A stretch of 64,000 nucleotides of DNA from Paramicrobacterium chengjingii. Its GTDB lineage: Bacteria > Actinomycetota > Actinomycetes > Actinomycetales > Microbacteriaceae. Where the stretch lies: NCBI RefSeq assembly GCF_011751765.2, contig NZ_CP061169.1, positions 2,542,001 through 2,606,000 of the forward strand. Reading direction: 5' to 3'. The notes under the pieces were generated by a model. The model was not told the DNA's origin, searched no databases, and saw only the letters and a program-made list of their open reading frames with translations. Made by a program: the position numbers and the translations under genes. This document shows, piece by piece, positions 1 to 8,527 of this stretch; within the stretch, counting starts at the first letter, position 1; the number at the start of each line of letters is the position of its first letter.

Positions 1-42
1 ATCGGCCGCCGCATGCAACGTGACACGGAAGGGCTCGTCTGA
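1..42 (+). CDS. 3' end of a probable DUF2975 membrane protein (partial)
   Basis: Frame 1 is open from the window edge and ends in TGA at 40-42. It encodes the last 13 residues, ending RRMQRDTEGLV. The TGA overlaps the ATG of the next gene (TGATG), so the two are translationally coupled. DUF2975 membrane proteins are usually followed by a small Xre regulator and often end in a similar acidic, EGLV-like tail, which is the basis for the name. The visible piece is too short for a firm call. Confidence 0.5.
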   Translation: MGRRMQRDTEGLV

Positions 43-272
43 TGGCGCCGCGCGAACCAGACGATGAGCCGAGCGGCATCCACTGTCGACTCGACGAGCT
101 GCTCGCCGAACGCGGCATGACCCTCACTCAGCTGAGCGAGGGCGTGGGCGTGAGCATCGTGAACCTCTCTGTGCTGAAGAACGATCGCGCCAAGGCGATC
201 CGGTTCTCGACACTCGTCGCCATCTGCGATGCCCTGCAGTGCTCCCCCGGCGACATTCTTGTGCGCGCCTGA
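42..272 (+). CDS. Small Xre/Cro-type helix-turn-helix regulator (YozG-like)
   Basis: A 76-residue protein that is almost entirely one HTH domain. Residues 16-40 carry the recognition region (LLAERGMTLTQLSEGVGVS) and residues 50-74 carry the family-typical ending in which CDALQCSPGDIL follows a hydrophobic helix. Proteins of this size and sequence (HTH_26/YozG type) are DNA-binding regulators usually encoded just after a DUF2975 membrane protein, as seems to be the case here. The ATG overlaps the upstream stop codon. The target is not known; autoregulation of the pair is an inference. Confidence 0.85.
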   Translation: MAPREPDDEPSGIHCRLDELLAERGMTLTQLSEGVGVSIVNLSVLKNDRAKAIRFSTLVAICDALQCSPGDILVRA

Positions 273-312
273 GCGGCTCACGCCGCGCGCGACCTGGCTT
301 TGTGCATCCCGA

Positions 313-350
313 CGGACAATGTGCATGGGCACACCTCTGCACTATGTCCG
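313..350. terminator. Imperfect hairpin between convergent genes
   Basis: CGGACA (313-318) pairs with TGTCCG (345-350), with an inner TGCA/TGCA pair. It lies between the rightward HTH gene and the leftward ZIP-like gene, so it could end transcription from both sides. The stem is interrupted and has no T tract, so this is only a candidate. Confidence 0.3.
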
Positions 351-388
351 TAAGTCTGCACAATGCGCCCGCGTGGGCGCAGCGCGGC

Positions 389-1117
389 TCAGCCGAGCTG
401 GTGAATGCCGAACGCCGAAAAGAATCCCACGACGGCGACAAGGCCGGTGAACGACTTCGCATCATCGAAGGCTTCAGGGATCATCGTGTCGCAGATCATC
501 GCCAGAATCGCGCCAGCCGCCACAGCGCTCACAGACGCCGTCAGTTCGACGGGCGCACCCTGCAGCAGAGCAAAACCACCGAACGCCGAGAGTGCGCACG
601 CCACTGTCGTGATGCCCCACAGACCAAAGACGTACACGGCAGAACGGCGCTCGAGTTTGAGGTCGGCAGTCGCCGAGAGCCCCTCGGGAAAGTTGGAGAT
701 CACGATGGCGGCAAGAATCGGGATGCTGAGCTGGCCGCCGCCCACGAGGCTGAGGCCGAGCACTGCAGTCTCGGGGATGCCGTCGAGCAGCGCACCGACG
801 ACGATTCCCGTTCCGCTTCCTTTCGAGTCGGCTGTGCCTTTGCGATTGCGCGCGCCTCGAGCATCCAGAAGCAGGTTAATTCCGACGTAGACGACCGCCC
901 CGGCGAGAAATCCGAACATCGTCGGCCAGAAGCCGCCCGAGGCCGCAGCTTCGGCGATCAGGTCGAACGAGAGGGCAGAGATGAGCACGCCGGAGCCGAA
1001 CGCCATCACCGTAGCGACGACGCGCTTCGGCACCCGCACGAACCAGGCGACAGCCGCCCCAATGACGAGAGCAAGCCCCGAGACGAACCCCGAGAACAGC
1101 GCCAGTGCCCAATCCAT
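389..1117 (-). CDS. ZIP-family-like metal transporter membrane protein
   Basis: A 242-residue protein with about eight hydrophobic segments, the topology of the ZIP family, which moves divalent cations into the cytoplasm. Two ZIP-type metal-site signatures are visible: DGIPE at residues 112-116 and SNFPEG at 141-146. They correspond to the HNxPEG and HExPHE motifs of well-studied ZIPs, but the first histidine of each is missing (Asp and Ser). The protein belongs to the divergent actinobacterial branch often annotated only as 'ZIP family', and the transported ion cannot be read from sequence. A charged loop (about residues 86-102) lies between membrane segments three and four. It starts 41 bp after cardiolipin synthase on the same strand and may be co-transcribed with it. 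Confidence 0.8.
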   Translation of the reverse strand: MDWALALFSGFVSGLALVIGAAVAWFVRVPKRVVATVMAFGSGVLISALSFDLIAEAAASGGFWPTMFGFLAGAVVYVGINLLLDARGARNRKGTADSKGSGTGIVVGALLDGIPETAVLGLSLVGGGQLSIPILAAIVISNFPEGLSATADLKLERRSAVYVFGLWGITTVACALSAFGGFALLQGAPVELTASVSAVAAGAILAMICDTMIPEAFDDAKSFTGLVAVVGFFSAFGIHQLG

Positions 1118-1158
1118 ACCTCAACACTAGCGAGCGCAGCTCGTCGCGACGGTGTTGG

Positions 1159-2658
1159 CTACTGAAGCGCAGAGCTGAGGCGCGCGAGGTTGTCGAGCAC
1201 CGTTGAGCGCAAGGGCTGCTTCATCCATTCGTCAAGCGTCAGTTCACGACTTCTGCGGCGATAGTGATCCTCGATCGCCCGCATGTCTTTCACGAACGTC
1301 TCCCCGCGCACCAGGAGCGAGATCTCGAGGTTGAGTCCGAACGAGCGCATATCCATGTTGCTCGAGCCGAGCACCGCCACCTCATCATCGATCGTGAAGT
1401 GCTTGGCGTGCAGAATGTACGGCTTGGGGTAGAGGAAGATGCGCACTCCGGCACGTAGGAGAGCCTCGTAATAGGAGCGTTGTGCATGGTAGACCAACGC
1501 CTGATCGCCGATCTCCGACACAAACAGGTCGACGGGGACTCCCCGCTGCACCGCTGTCGTCACGGCGAACAGCAGGGACTCGTCCGGCACAAAATAGGGG
1601 CTCGTGATCACGATGCGCTTCTGCGCAGCCCAGAGAAGTCCGAGGAACAGTCGTAGGTTGTTCTCGCCTTCGAATCCCGGCCCCGAGGGCACGACCTGGC
1701 ACGCGAGCCCACCCGGACGCTCGTCTTGCGTGACGTCGCCTTCCCCGCGAGGATCGTTGCCGTCAGTAAGCAGATCATCTGTCTCGCTGTACCAGTCGGT
1801 GAGGAAAATCGCGTTGATCGCTCCAACGACCGGGCCGCGAACCCGCGCCTGCAGCTCCTGCCACTTGAGGCCGCGCTCGATGTTCTTGCGCTTGTTGTAG
1901 CTGCGGTCGATGATGTTCTGCGAGCCGATCCACCCGATGCTGCCGTCAACGACGAGGAGCTTGCGGTGGTTGCGCAGGTCGGGCCGCTGCCATTTCCATT
2001 TCAGGGGGTCGAGCGGCAGCATCCGGTGCCAGTCGGCGCCCATCTCGGTCAGTCGGCGCGTCATCGCGTGATACCCGGGTGTGCGAAACGACGCCACGTG
2101 GTCGAAGAGCACGCGCACGGGAACTCCTCGTTTCACAGCGCGCTCAAGTGCGTCGAAGAACGGGCGTGTCGTGTCGTCTTGGCACAGAATATAGAACTCG
2201 ACGTGCACCCACGATGTCGCGGCCTCAATATCGTCGATCATGCTCTGGAGGCTCGACGCGTAGCCGTGATCAAGCTCGGCACTGTTTCCACCGAGCATCG
2301 GGAAGCCGCCGAGGTTCTGGTTGAGGTATGCGAGCGACGGCAGCCAGTCAGGCTGCGCTGCAAGGCTCTCATCGTGCGGCAGCTCGGCCACGACCGTTGC
2401 GATATACGAGTTGATGTCGTCTTGACGTTTGCGCCTCTGCCGCGGCAGCTTCGGGTTGCCAATAAGGAGAAACAGCAGGATGCCGAGGAACGGGATGAAG
2501 AAGATGGCGAGAAGCCAGGCCATACCTGCCGTAGGCAGACGGTTGCGTGGAACGTAGATGACGGCGAACACACGCACCGCGAGGTCGATCGTAAAGAGCA
2601 CGATCGCCCACAGCCCAATGCTGATGCCGAAGATCTCGAAGATCGGCTCGTCGATCAT
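1159..2658 (-). CDS. cls: Cardiolipin synthase
   Basis: A 499-residue phospholipase-D superfamily enzyme that condenses two phosphatidylglycerol molecules into cardiolipin and glycerol at the cytoplasmic membrane. Two N-terminal transmembrane helices (about residues 12-34 and 42-66) are followed by two PLD domains. Each has the HxK(x)4D catalytic motif: HRKLLVVDG near residue 233, followed by GSQN, and HAKHFTIDD near residue 420, followed by GSSNMDMRS. Length and order match ClsA-type bacterial cardiolipin synthases. The start at the first ATG includes the complete first membrane helix. It follows the lysS-linked small genes after a hairpin, so it probably has its own promoter. Confidence 0.95.
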   Translation of the reverse strand: MIDEPIFEIFGISIGLWAIVLFTIDLAVRVFAVIYVPRNRLPTAGMAWLLAIFFIPFLGILLFLLIGNPKLPRQRRKRQDDINSYIATVVAELPHDESLAAQPDWLPSLAYLNQNLGGFPMLGGNSAELDHGYASSLQSMIDDIEAATSWVHVEFYILCQDDTTRPFFDALERAVKRGVPVRVLFDHVASFRTPGYHAMTRRLTEMGADWHRMLPLDPLKWKWQRPDLRNHRKLLVVDGSIGWIGSQNIIDRSYNKRKNIERGLKWQELQARVRGPVVGAINAIFLTDWYSETDDLLTDGNDPRGEGDVTQDERPGGLACQVVPSGPGFEGENNLRLFLGLLWAAQKRIVITSPYFVPDESLLFAVTTAVQRGVPVDLFVSEIGDQALVYHAQRSYYEALLRAGVRIFLYPKPYILHAKHFTIDDEVAVLGSSNMDMRSFGLNLEISLLVRGETFVKDMRAIEDHYRRRSRELTLDEWMKQPLRSTVLDNLARLSSALQ

Positions 2659-2702
2659 TCGATCTGCTCGCTGGTCCGCGGCGCGCTGACGTGCTCACCC
2701 AT

Positions 2703-2723
2703 GAGGCCGATGCTATCGGCCTC
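2703..2723 (-). terminator. Hairpin downstream of the lysS-linked small genes
   Basis: A perfect 9-bp stem, GAGGCCGAT (2703-2711) with ATCGGCCTC (2715-2723), closes a GCT loop. It lies 42 bp past the stop codon of the 61-residue gene and 45 bp before cls. There is no T tract, which is common for actinobacterial terminators. Confidence 0.55.
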
Positions 2724-2764
2724 TGCTTGATCAGGAGCCGCGGCGTGCCGTCACCGGCGAGTGA

Positions 2765-2950
2765 TCAGTGGTTGGAGGATGTGGGAGGAAGACCGCGGCG
2801 GATGCGCTCCTCCGACTCGATGTCGGCGTAGACACGACGTTCGTTGCGGTCGGCGCGAAAGATCGAACGCAGAACGAAGTAGAACAGCGCGAACAGCAGG
2901 AGCGTCGGGGTAATCGACCATGCCGCGTTCAGCCAGAAGTCCTCAATCAT
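2765..2950 (-). CDS. Small single-pass membrane protein
   Basis: A 61-residue protein with one hydrophobic segment (residues 9-28, ending LLFALFYFVLRSIF) followed by a charged tail (RADRNERRVYADIESEERIRR). The layout suggests an N-out/C-in anchor with a cytoplasmic tail. I do not recognise a characterised family, although small proteins of this kind are often found behind lysS in Microbacteriaceae. It is the third leftward gene after lysS and is followed by a hairpin, so the operon probably ends here. Confidence 0.7.
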   Translation of the reverse strand: MIEDFWLNAAWSITPTLLLFALFYFVLRSIFRADRNERRVYADIESEERIRRGLPPTSSNH

Positions 2951-2997
2951 GATTTCTCAATCATACCCCGAGTCTCCTCGTGATTGACTCTCGTTGG

Positions 2998-3144
2998 TCA
3001 ACCTCCGGTGACGATTCCCCAGACACCGGTACCAATCAGGTAGATGCCGACTCCCGCGCCGACGATCCACAGAACAACACGGTTTCTCGACGGCTCGTTC
3101 TGGCGCTTGGGGTCGAGCTCGTCTTTCGGCAGGTAGTCGTTCAT
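2998..3144 (-). CDS. 48-residue membrane peptide downstream of lysS
   Basis: A short reading frame begins MNDYLPKDELDPKRQNEPS and continues into a single hydrophobic segment (residues 23-46, VVLWIVGAGVGIYLIGTGVW). It ends at TGA (2998-3000). The ATG at 3142-3144 lies only 5 bp past the lysS stop codon. A charged N-terminus, one clean membrane helix and tight spacing behind lysS support a real gene. Its function is unknown. Confidence 0.6.
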   Translation of the reverse strand: MNDYLPKDELDPKRQNEPSRNRVVLWIVGAGVGIYLIGTGVWGIVTGG

Positions 3145-3149
3145 GGTGC

Positions 3150-4670
3150 CTACTTCACAAGCGGAAACAGAATAGTTTCACGGATGCCGAGGCCCGTGAG
3201 CGCCATAAGCAAACGGTCGATACCCATGCCCATGCCCCCCGACGGCGGCATGCCGAACTCGAGCGCCCGCAAAAACTCCTCGTCGAGTTGCATCGCCTCG
3301 AGGTCTCCCCCCGCGGCGAGCTTCGCCTGCTCGACGAAACGCTCACGCTGAATGACAGGGTCGACGAGCTCGGAGTAGCCGGTTGCCAGCTCGAAGCCGC
3401 GTACATAGAGGTCCCACTTCTCCACGACGCCGGGGATGCTGCGGTGGTGCCGAACAAGAGGGCTCGTGTCGACGGGGAAGTCCATGACGAACGTGGGCCG
3501 TTCGAGACCGCCCTTGACGAAGTGCTCCCACAGTTCCTCGACGTACTTGCCGTGGATGGGGTGCGGAACCTCGAGCCCAGAGGCATCCGCGAGCTGCTTA
3601 AGCTCCGCGAGCGGGGTCTCGGGAGTAATGGTGCGGCCTGCGGCATCCGACAAGCTCTCGAACATCGATATGCGGTCCCAGTCACCACCGAGGTCGTACT
3701 CGACTCCGTCTGCCCAGGTCACCACGTGCGACCCGGCAACGTCCATCGCGGAGTTCTGAATGAGCTTCTGCGTGAGGTCTGCAATCGAGTTGTAATCGCC
3801 GTACGCCTGGTAGGCCTCGAGCATCGCGAACTCGGGGCTATGTGTGGAATCGGCGCCCTCGTTGCGGAAGTTGCGGTTGATCTCGAAGACGTGGTCGATG
3901 CCGCCGACGACTGCGCGCTTGAGGTACAGCTCTGGAGCGATGCGAAGAAACAGCTCTGTGTCGAAAGCGTTTGAGTGGGTGACGAACGGGCGCGCCGACG
4001 CGCCGCCGTGCATCACCTGCAGCATAGGCGTCTCGATCTCGATGAAGCCGTCGTCGTCGAATGTGCGGCGAAGGCTCGCAACAGCCTGTGCGCGCATCAC
4101 GACGTTCTTCCTCGCCTGCTCGCGGACGATGAGGTCGAGGTAGCGGCTGCGCACGCGCGTCTCTTCGTTCAGCTCGTTGTGCAGGTTGGGCAGCGGAAGC
4201 ACGGCCTTCGACGCGATCTGCCACGACTCGACCATGATCGACAGTTCACCGCGGCGGCTCGAGATGACCTCGCCCGACACGAAAACGTGGTCTCCGAGAT
4301 CGACGAGGACCTTCCACTCGGCCAGGCTCTCTTCCCCCACCGACGCAAGGCTCACCATGGCCTGAAGTCGCGTGCCATCGCCGGACTGGAGGCTGGCGAA
4401 GCAGAGCTTGCCTGTGTTGCGCACGTGCACGATGCGCCCGGCGACGCCGACAGTCACGCCCGTGGCCGTGTCGGTCTCGATGTCGCCCCAGTTCGCCCGC
4501 ACGTCGGGGATCGTGTGCGTCACGGGGACGCTGACCGGGTACGCTCCCTTGCCGGGATCGCTCGCCTCGGCGATCAGTCGCTCGCGCTTCTCCAACCGCA
4601 CCTGCTTTTGCTGGGAGATCTCGTCGGCGGTGGGCTCGTCGGGCGTCTCGACAGTGCGGTGCTCGGTCAT
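3150..4670 (-). CDS. lysS: Lysyl-tRNA synthetase, class II
   Basis: A 506-residue enzyme that charges tRNA-Lys with lysine using ATP. An N-terminal OB-fold anticodon-binding domain (about residues 60-165, including [20 protein letters not shown]) precedes the class II catalytic core. Motif 1 includes the SRYLDLI region, motif 2 is [20 protein letters not shown], and motif 3 at the C-terminus is [16 protein letters not shown]. Length matches bacterial LysS, and the first ATG gives a normal charged N-terminal extension. It sits 88 bp after the DUF2520 gene. In related actinobacteria panC and panD occupy that junction; here they are absent and lie at 60.8-62.9 kb. Confidence 0.98.
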   Translation of the reverse strand: MTEHRTVETPDEPTADEISQQKQVRLEKRERLIAEASDPGKGAYPVSVPVTHTIPDVRANWGDIETDTATGVTVGVAGRIVHVRNTGKLCFASLQSGDGTRLQAMVSLASVGEESLAEWKVLVDLGDHVFVSGEVISSRRGELSIMVESWQIASKAVLPLPNLHNELNEETRVRSRYLDLIVREQARKNVVMRAQAVASLRRTFDDDGFIEIETPMLQVMHGGASARPFVTHSNAFDTELFLRIAPELYLKRAVVGGIDHVFEINRNFRNEGADSTHSPEFAMLEAYQAYGDYNSIADLTQKLIQNSAMDVAGSHVVTWADGVEYDLGGDWDRISMFESLSDAAGRTITPETPLAELKQLADASGLEVPHPIHGKYVEELWEHFVKGGLERPTFVMDFPVDTSPLVRHHRSIPGVVEKWDLYVRGFELATGYSELVDPVIQRERFVEQAKLAAGGDLEAMQLDEEFLRALEFGMPPSGGMGMGIDRLLMALTGLGIRETILFPLVK

Positions 4671-4758
4671 GCATCAACCTTTACGGATCGGAGGTGGGCT
4701 GCGGCGGTCGGGCCGAGTCAAGTTTACCCGGCGGATGCTGGGCTGGAGCAGTCCGCAC

Positions 4759-5445
4759 TCAGCGCTCGGCCGACAGGGCGTCTTCGACGGCGCTGCGCAC
4801 GAGAGACGAGAGGTATGCACCCGGGTGCTCAACGCCGATTCCCTGCAGAATTCCGGATGCCTGCTCGACGATCGAGCGCGAGAACACACGCGCTGTCTCG
4901 ATCGCCTCGGCATACGCTGCTCTGTCATCTTCGGCGATGACAACGGGCTCCCCACCCATTTCGACGACGAGCGCCTGGCCGATCGGCAACACGGGGGAGG
5001 GTCCCGTGACGGCGAAGAACGTCTCGGCAAGTCGGGTCAGGTCGAGGGACGTTCCCGTGAACGACATCGCGGGATGAATGGCCAGGGGGATGCTTCCCGC
5101 ACGCTGCGCTGGCTCGAGAACTCCCACTCCGCTGTCCGGTGCCGTGTGCACGACGATCTGCCCTGGGCGCCACGTCCCCGTTGCGGCAAGACCCGACACG
5201 AGTGCGGGCAGCTCAGCATCCGGAATGGCGATCAGAACGAGTTCGCTGCGCTCGACGATCTCGGGAATCTCGAGAACTGGCACACCGGGAAGCATCGTCT
5301 CGGCGCGGTCACGGCTCGCCTCCGATACCGCCGAGATTCCCACGAGCGCGTGACCGGCGCCGGCAAGCGCCGAGGCGAGCACAGGACCGACGTGCCCCGC
5401 GCCGATCACACCCACGCCGAGGCGTCCCGCGCGCTGATCGCTCAT
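4759..5445 (-). CDS. Rossmann-fold DUF2520 protein, copy 1
   Basis: A 228-residue protein in the NAD(P)-dependent 6-phosphogluconate-dehydrogenase-like superfamily. Residues 8-20 carry the dinucleotide-binding pattern GVIGAGHVGPVLA, and the C-terminal half is the helical DUF2520 domain (IHPAMSFTG near residue 127, then EAIETARVFSRSIVEQASG). The ATG chosen overlaps the upstream stop codon (ATGA at 5442-5445); a longer start six residues upstream has no such support. M. tuberculosis Rv3603c is of this family and lies next to panC, so a reductase role near pantothenate synthesis is plausible but unproven. A second copy in this window lies at 58.7 kb. Confidence 0.85.
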   Translation of the reverse strand: MSDQRAGRLGVGVIGAGHVGPVLASALAGAGHALVGISAVSEASRDRAETMLPGVPVLEIPEIVERSELVLIAIPDAELPALVSGLAATGTWRPGQIVVHTAPDSGVGVLEPAQRAGSIPLAIHPAMSFTGTSLDLTRLAETFFAVTGPSPVLPIGQALVVEMGGEPVVIAEDDRAAYAEAIETARVFSRSIVEQASGILQGIGVEHPGAYLSSLVRSAVEDALSAER

Positions 5446-7028
5446 TCGGGAACTGCAGCCCAACGCTGCGTGGTGTCAGAGTTCGCCGCGTTCGTTGCCG
5501 CCTCATTCACGTTCGAGAAGAAGCCGAGCGCACTGTCGCGTGATAACTGCCCCACCGACGCGGTGACGGGGCCCGCCACCGTGTGTGCCTGACCAGAAGC
5601 GAGCCCGCGACGGCGCTGCCACGGCCCCTGAGTGATCTTCACCGATTGAATGCGCGCGAGGGGAACGATCACGAGGCGGCGATGGGCGAATCCCTGCCGG
5701 GTGATGAGCACGTCGCCCAGCAGCGCATACCCCACGCGACGCCAGGTGAGTGGGTTGAAAATCCATGAGGCGCGGGGTGCAGTGATGTAGTCGTCGTCGG
5801 GGCCTGAGCCGAGAAGACCGCGCTGCACGAGGTCACTCGATTCTTCGGGCGAGATGCCCGGAAGCACGAGCGCAAGTACCCGCTCGACGTCGTCGATCGT
5901 GCCAACCGGCATGAGCGTCGCCCGCTGCTGCGCCTGATTCTGGTTGGAGCCCGGGGTGTCTTGCACCGCCGTGTTGATGCGGATCTCCCACCAGCCGAAC
6001 GGGCGCCACAGCAGCGGCTGCCGCACTTCGATGCCGTGCAGGCGACCGGGGGGAATCGTCTCGTTTGACGTTGAGAGCAGTCCGAATCCCACTCGGATGC
6101 CGTGCTGCGTTGCGGCGATCGAGTAGCGAAAGGACTTAGTGATGCGCGACCAGTAGTACGTGAAAAAACCGATGATCGCGGGCACAACGCTGAAGAGCAC
6201 CCACGGCGTGCCGTAGATCGATGCGAAAACGAGCCCGATGATGAGCAGGATGAGAAAGACCGTCGTGTCACTGATCACAACGGAGCCGACGATGCGCATC
6301 GGTGGAATGCGCACCACTGATTCAGGCTCGGCCAGATCTGGATCGAGCTCTGGCGCGAGAAACTCGTTCACGCGATCCGTGACGAAGCCCTCTGCGCTCT
6401 GTTGCGTTGCGGCAGGGGCTGCCACCTCGCCCTTCGCTCCCGATGCGAGGCGCAGAACATCACGGCGCAGGCCGTCGGTGCGTGCGGAACCGAGGTAGGC
6501 AAGTTCAACGCTAGCGCCCTGACCGGCGACAGATATCTGCAGTTTTGCGGCGCCGACGAGCCGGGGAATGAACGCGCGAGTGATGTTGATTCCCTGAATG
6601 CGATCGAGTGCAGCCCTGCGGTGGCGGCGAAACAGGATTCCGCTGCGCACTTCGACGGCCTCGTGAGTGACTCGGAACGTGTGCATGCGCCATGAGAAGT
6701 AGAACCCGAGAATGAGCACGACGAGCAGCACAGCGAGCGCGACCAGAGCCCAGCCCACGAGGTTCTCACGATAGATCCAGTCGAGCGGGTCGCCGCCGTA
6801 CTCCGAGTATTCGTCGTTGCCGACGAACATCGCGATGAGTCGCTCGCGCATGTTGGCGATCACATAGCCCAGCACCACGATCAAAATGATTCCGCCGCGC
6901 AACAGCGGTGTGGCGGGGTGCAGCCGATGCCACTCGCCGTCGGCGAGCGTGTCGTTCGCCAGAGACTGCGCAACGGCGGCAACGGCAGATTCCGGATGCT
7001 GCGGGACAGCGCTTTGCTCGTCGCTCAT
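5442..7028 (-). CDS. Bacterial PH-domain membrane protein (YdbT-like)
   Basis: A 528-residue membrane protein with repeated bPH_2 domains. Membrane pairs at about residues 48-62, 92-115 and 228-275 are each followed by PH-type beta domains: FSWRMHTFRVTHEAVEVRSGILFRR around 110, then FRYSIAATQHGIRVGFGLLS, then a third near 420-480. This fits B. subtilis YdbT, whose partner YdbS is the gene immediately upstream. Their cellular role is not well defined; roles in the cell envelope or against antimicrobial peptides have been suggested. Both ends overlap neighbours by 4 bp (ATGA). Confidence 0.88.
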   Translation of the reverse strand: MSDEQSAVPQHPESAVAAVAQSLANDTLADGEWHRLHPATPLLRGGIILIVVLGYVIANMRERLIAMFVGNDEYSEYGGDPLDWIYRENLVGWALVALAVLLVVLILGFYFSWRMHTFRVTHEAVEVRSGILFRRHRRAALDRIQGINITRAFIPRLVGAAKLQISVAGQGASVELAYLGSARTDGLRRDVLRLASGAKGEVAAPAATQQSAEGFVTDRVNEFLAPELDPDLAEPESVVRIPPMRIVGSVVISDTTVFLILLIIGLVFASIYGTPWVLFSVVPAIIGFFTYYWSRITKSFRYSIAATQHGIRVGFGLLSTSNETIPPGRLHGIEVRQPLLWRPFGWWEIRINTAVQDTPGSNQNQAQQRATLMPVGTIDDVERVLALVLPGISPEESSDLVQRGLLGSGPDDDYITAPRASWIFNPLTWRRVGYALLGDVLITRQGFAHRRLVIVPLARIQSVKITQGPWQRRRGLASGQAHTVAGPVTASVGQLSRDSALGFFSNVNEAATNAANSDTTQRWAAVPE

Positions 7029-7585
7029 ATGCCGGCCCGGCGGGTCTCGGCCACCTCGACCAGGTGGTCGCGCAGCTTCTCTGCCTCATCGTTCGGGATG
7101 CCGGGAATGGACACTCCCGTCGCCGCGGCCGCGGTCACCAACTTCACCTCTGCAAGCCCCAGTCCACGAGCGAGAGGGCCGCGCGTAATATCGACGAGCT
7201 GCATGCGACCGTACGGAACGGCGACGATCCGCTGCCACATGATGCCGCGTCGGAAGACCAGATCGTCTGCACGCAGCTGGTAGCCGATGGCCTTGGCCTG
7301 GCGCGGAGTGATCACCAGGTCGATAATCGCGACAACAAGGGCCACGCCAAAAGGAATCCACGCCCACGTCTGGCCCGTGAGAGCGAGCACGCAGAACACG
7401 GCAAGCAGCACAACGAAGAAGATCACCGTTCCGATGATCTGCACAAGGACGTATTTGGGTGAGACGCGCATCCACTCGCTGATCTCGAGTTGCAGTCGCC
7501 CCTCACCGCGCGGTTCGACGAGATTCGATTCGTGAGAGTTGAGCGGTGATTCAGGATTCGGCGGAGTCTGGGTCATCATCCTCAT
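7025..7585 (-). CDS. Bacterial PH-domain membrane protein (YdbS-like)
   Basis: A 186-residue protein with two membrane helices (about residues 48-84) and one bPH_2 domain (YQLRADDLVFRRGIMWQR, then VPYGRMQLVDITRGPLARGLGLAEVKL). It is the small partner of the downstream YdbT-like protein, with a 4-bp overlap. Three possible ATG codons lie at 7585, 7579 and 7576, all inside the end of the DUF3180 gene. A purine-rich GAAAGATGAGG precedes them, so the exact start is uncertain by three residues. Confidence 0.88.
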   Translation of the reverse strand: MRMMTQTPPNPESPLNSHESNLVEPRGEGRLQLEISEWMRVSPKYVLVQIIGTVIFFVVLLAVFCVLALTGQTWAWIPFGVALVVAIIDLVITPRQAKAIGYQLRADDLVFRRGIMWQRIVAVPYGRMQLVDITRGPLARGLGLAEVKLVTAAAATGVSIPGIPNDEAEKLRDHLVEVAETRRAGI

Positions 7586-8018
7586 CTTTCGGCAGTCTGC
7601 ACAGGTGCTCAGCGATCAGGCCCGCTGTGATAAGCAGTGCGGAGCCGAGCGCCATGGCGGCGGTGAGCCACACTGATGCTACCCCGGGCAACACCGTGCG
7701 GGTGATCATAAACGTGACGGCCCCGAGCGCGAGCCCGAGAAACAGCGATCCCGACCAGCTGGAGGCACGCGCGAGAGACACGATGCGCATCGCCTGAAAC
7801 GGATCGACACGGCGCGTGGATGCGCCCGTCACCGCTCGACGAATCGGAATGGAGAAGCCGACGACGATCGCACCGACGACAACAAGGGTGAGAGCAAGGG
7901 AGATCGGCGGTACAAACACCGCACTTCCCGATGTCGTGAGCGCCATCTCTGTCAGAAACCCCGCAACGATGCCGATGGCCCAGAGGCTCACAAGCGGAGT
8001 AGCCGTCGTGCGCTTCAT
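7551..8018 (-). CDS. DUF3180 membrane protein
   Basis: A 155-residue protein with four hydrophobic segments (about residues 8-28, 37-55, 86-108 and 115-137) and an acidic tail (KDEDDDPDSAES). The pattern of two helices, a positively charged loop with FQAMRIVSLARASS, and two more helices is typical of DUF3180, an actinobacterial family found between folK and the PH-domain genes (Rv3605c in M. tuberculosis). It overlaps folK by 4 bp. Its function is unknown; position is the only clue and suggests coupled expression with folate genes rather than a folate role. Confidence 0.9.
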   Translation of the reverse strand: MKRTTATPLVSLWAIGIVAGFLTEMALTTSGSAVFVPPISLALTLVVVGAIVVGFSIPIRRAVTGASTRRVDPFQAMRIVSLARASSWSGSLFLGLALGAVTFMITRTVLPGVASVWLTAAMALGSALLITAGLIAEHLCRLPKDEDDDPDSAES

Positions 8019-8527
8019 TCTGTGTCGCTCGCAAGGGTGCGCCGCAGCTCGTCAACCCGCCCGCTGCCGGGCAGCACGGCATCCGGATCTACCTCGAGCC
8101 ACGGGTCGAGCACAAAGGCGCGCCCTGCCGCGCGAGGGTGCGGCAGCGTGAGATGGGGGTCGTCGCTCTGCACGTTTCCGAATGCGATGATGTCGATGTC
8201 GAGCGTGCGGCTGCCCCACCGCTCGGTGCGCACCCGCCCGTGGGCGTCTTCGATGCGTCGTGTCGCCGCAAGGAGCGCCTCCGGGTCGAGCACCGTGCGG
8301 GCGAGCACAACTCCGTTGAGATAGGCAGGCGCCGTCTCGTCTTCTCCGTCGAGCGTCACGGCTACCGATTCGATCGGTGTCGAGACAGCGTCCACAAGAA
8401 TGCCTGTCGTGTGTCGCAGATCGTCAACGGCTGCCGCGAGCGTCGCACGTCTGTCGCCCAGGTTCGCTCCGAGAGCAAGCACCACCGGTGTCGAGCGCAG
8501 CGGACGCATGGGGTCACGCACGATCAT
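8015..8527 (-). CDS. folK: HPPK, 6-hydroxymethyl-dihydropterin pyrophosphokinase
   Basis: A 170-residue enzyme that transfers pyrophosphate from ATP to 6-hydroxymethyl-7,8-dihydropterin, giving the substrate of FolP. Family motifs are LALGANLGDRRATL near residue 16, the RWGSRTLDIDIIAFG signature near residue 103, and LPHPRAAGRAFVLDPW near residue 127. The start overlaps the folB stop (ATGA at 8524-8527), as expected for coupled translation. The order folB-folK is the usual one in actinobacterial folate operons. Confidence 0.96.
   Translation of the reverse strand: MIVRDPMRPLRSTPVVLALGANLGDRRATLAAAVDDLRHTTGILVDAVSTPIESVAVTLDGEDETAPAYLNGVVLARTVLDPEALLAATRRIEDAHGRVRTERWGSRTLDIDIIAFGNVQSDDPHLTLPHPRAAGRAFVLDPWLEVDPDAVLPGSGRVDELRRTLASDTE

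Noticed and set aside
267..283. TGAG-CGG-CTCA resembling the EPS operator
   Set aside because: The spacer is three bases, not five, and the sequence includes the stop codon of the HTH gene; it lies outside any promoter.
239..1165. Long rightward open frame opposite the ZIP-like gene
   Set aside because: Composition is Arg/His/Asp-rich without any domain; it is the antisense shadow of a well-supported membrane protein.
4372..5592. 406-codon rightward frame opposite lysS and DUF2520
   Set aside because: It crosses two real genes on the other strand and has no family features.
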